DNA of 64,000 nt from an uncultured Clostridia bacterium (GTDB taxonomy: Bacteria; Bacillota; Clostridia; Christensenellales; UBA1242). The position numbers were made by a program, and so were the translations under genes. Below are positions 63,207 through 64,000 of this stretch, piece after piece; the first letter of the stretch is position 1; the number at the start of each line of letters is the position of its first letter. The notes beneath the pieces are model-generated. The model did not search any database, was not told the origin of the DNA, and saw nothing but the letters and a program-made list of their open reading frames with translations. The stretch covers positions 197,756 through 261,755 of the forward strand of contig CAKNRR010000001.1 of assembly GCA_930990975.1 (NCBI GenBank). The letters run 5' to 3'.

Positions 63207-64000
63207 TGAAAGTATTATTGTGTTATTTTTCTGGAACAGGAAATACCAAAAAAGTTGTAGACAAATATGTCGAGGCTTTCAATAAAAATGATGCAACAGT
63301 TGATGTATATAAAATAGAAGAAAACAATTTTAATTATAAGATTGAAGATTATGATATGATAGGTTTTGGTTATCCTGTCCATGCTTTTAATGCACCTTCA
63401 ATTATTTTGAAGTTTGCAAAGACATTGCCTAAAGTGAATACAACAAAAAATGTATTTATAATAAAAACCTCAGGCGAACCATTAAAATTAAATAATATTT
63501 CTTCTTTAAAATTGACAAAAATTTTAAAAAGAAAGGGCTATAAGGTAACAAATGAATATCATTATGTTATGCCTTATAATATAATTTTCAGACATACTGA
63601 CAACATGGCTTACAAAATGTGGCAAGCAGCGGAAAATGTTGTTCCAATTGATTGTAAAGAAATTTTGGATGAAAAAAAATCTTTGCTTAAAAGGGTGTTT
63701 TTAGGTGGCCTTTTAGCTTGGGTTTTCAGGATAGAATTTTGGGGTGGAAGATTCAATGGAAAGCGCTATAAAGTGAATGAAAATTGTGTCCATTGTAATC
63801 GCTGTGTAAACACTTGCCCAATGCACAATATAACAATTGAGAATGGAGAATTTCATTTTGGCAAAAATTGTATTATGTGTATGAGATGCTCTTTCTATTG
63901 TCCAAGAAATGCAATAAAAATAGGATTGTTTGAAAAATGGAAGGTAAACGGAGCATATAATTTTAATAATAAAAATGATAATGAAGAAGATAAGCATAAA
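63206..64000 (+). CDS. EFR1-type flavodoxin-ferredoxin protein (partial, runs off the end)
   Basis: Missing from the ORF track because it has no stop in the window; 265 codons are open to the last base. The N-terminus is a flavodoxin fold (YFSGTGNTKKVV FMN-binding loop, then GFGYPVHAFNAPS), the C-terminal part carries two 4Fe-4S clusters (CVHCNRCVNTCP and CIMCMRCSFYCP). This order is that of the EFR1 family of flavodoxin/ferredoxin fusions. The start overlaps the previous stop (TAATG). Confidence 0.88.
   Translation, partial: MKVLLCYFSGTGNTKKVVDKYVEAFNKNDATVDVYKIEENNFNYKIEDYDMIGFGYPVHAFNAPSIILKFAKTLPKVNTTKNVFIIKTSGEPLKLNNISSLKLTKILKRKGYKVTNEYHYVMPYNIIFRHTDNMAYKMWQAAENVVPIDCKEILDEKKSLLKRVFLGGLLAWVFRIEFWGGRFNGKRYKVNENCVHCNRCVNTCPMHNITIENGEFHFGKNCIMCMRCSFYCPRNAIKIGLFEKWKVNGAYNFNNKNDNEEDKHK

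Overview
This 64-kb window is an AT-rich chromosome segment of a low-GC Gram-positive (Firmicutes/Clostridia-like) bacterium. The evidence is the gene set and order: RNase J, the mcsA-mcsB-clpC block, rpsT next to gpr, ytfJ next to a DacF-type carboxypeptidase, then rluB, plsC and an S1 protein, an L13 leader before rplM-rpsI, AGGAG-type ribosome sites and TTGACA/TATAAT promoters. gpr and ytfJ point to a spore-forming lineage, although the Gpr copy looks degenerate. I cannot name the species; an uncultured gut clostridial lineage is an inference only.

Layout. 1-5.3 kb: end of a membrane protein gene, RNase J, a TrmR-like methyltransferase, a PAP2 phosphatase, tsaE-tsaB and an acidic zinc-ribbon protein. 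5.6-9.1 kb (minus): a 1161-aa membrane-anchored surface protein. 9.3-14.5 kb: a TauE/SafE-type transporter split over two genes, a ferredoxin, a degenerate Ppx/GppA homologue, an MreB-like protein, minD and a MinE-like small gene. 14.7 kb: a striking 83-bp cloverleaf palindrome. 14.9-22.2 kb (minus): a zinc-ribbon membrane protein, a 1745-aa repeat-rich surface protein and its membrane partner. 22.6-45.5 kb: housekeeping genes (rplM-rpsI, trxB, degV, dinB, tex, mini-mcsA-mcsB-clpC, hpf, rpsT, gpr, ytfJ, dacF, rluB, HI0933-type flavoprotein, plsC, S1 protein) with several lineage-specific proteins.

45.9-59.6 kb is an accessory island directly behind tRNA-Thr(CGT). Its left end holds a compact structured DNA element, three 20-bp direct repeats, an XRE regulator, a broken hsdM, and the C-terminal remnant of a large serine recombinase joined to that broken hsdM. 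An almost perfect sigma-A promoter then drives eight tightly packed or overlapping genes: HTH/coiled-coil regulator, 1511-aa Upf1-like SF1 helicase with long coiled coils, 726-aa protein ending in a HEPN motif, 372-aa coiled-coil protein, Clp-type AAA+ ATPase, NrdG-like radical SAM protein, RNase III-fold protein and a SymE-like protein. I do not recognise this combination as a described system. It is my main candidate for a new conflict/defence system: NTP-driven sensing or remodelling machines combined with two RNase-like modules and a radical-SAM modifier. Three TGTACGCA direct repeats follow the last gene and may mark the right edge.

59.7-64 kb: a small helical protein, an autoregulated MerR-family regulator with a classic 19-bp-spacer promoter, a long NAD-dependent epimerase-like protein and a flavodoxin-ferredoxin (EFR1-like) protein running off the end.

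A recurring theme outside the island is homologues of familiar enzymes that have lost catalytic residues (Ppx/GppA-like, amidohydrolase-like, Gpr) or are minimal versions of known factors (mini-McsA, MinE-like, half-size TauE/SafE proteins).
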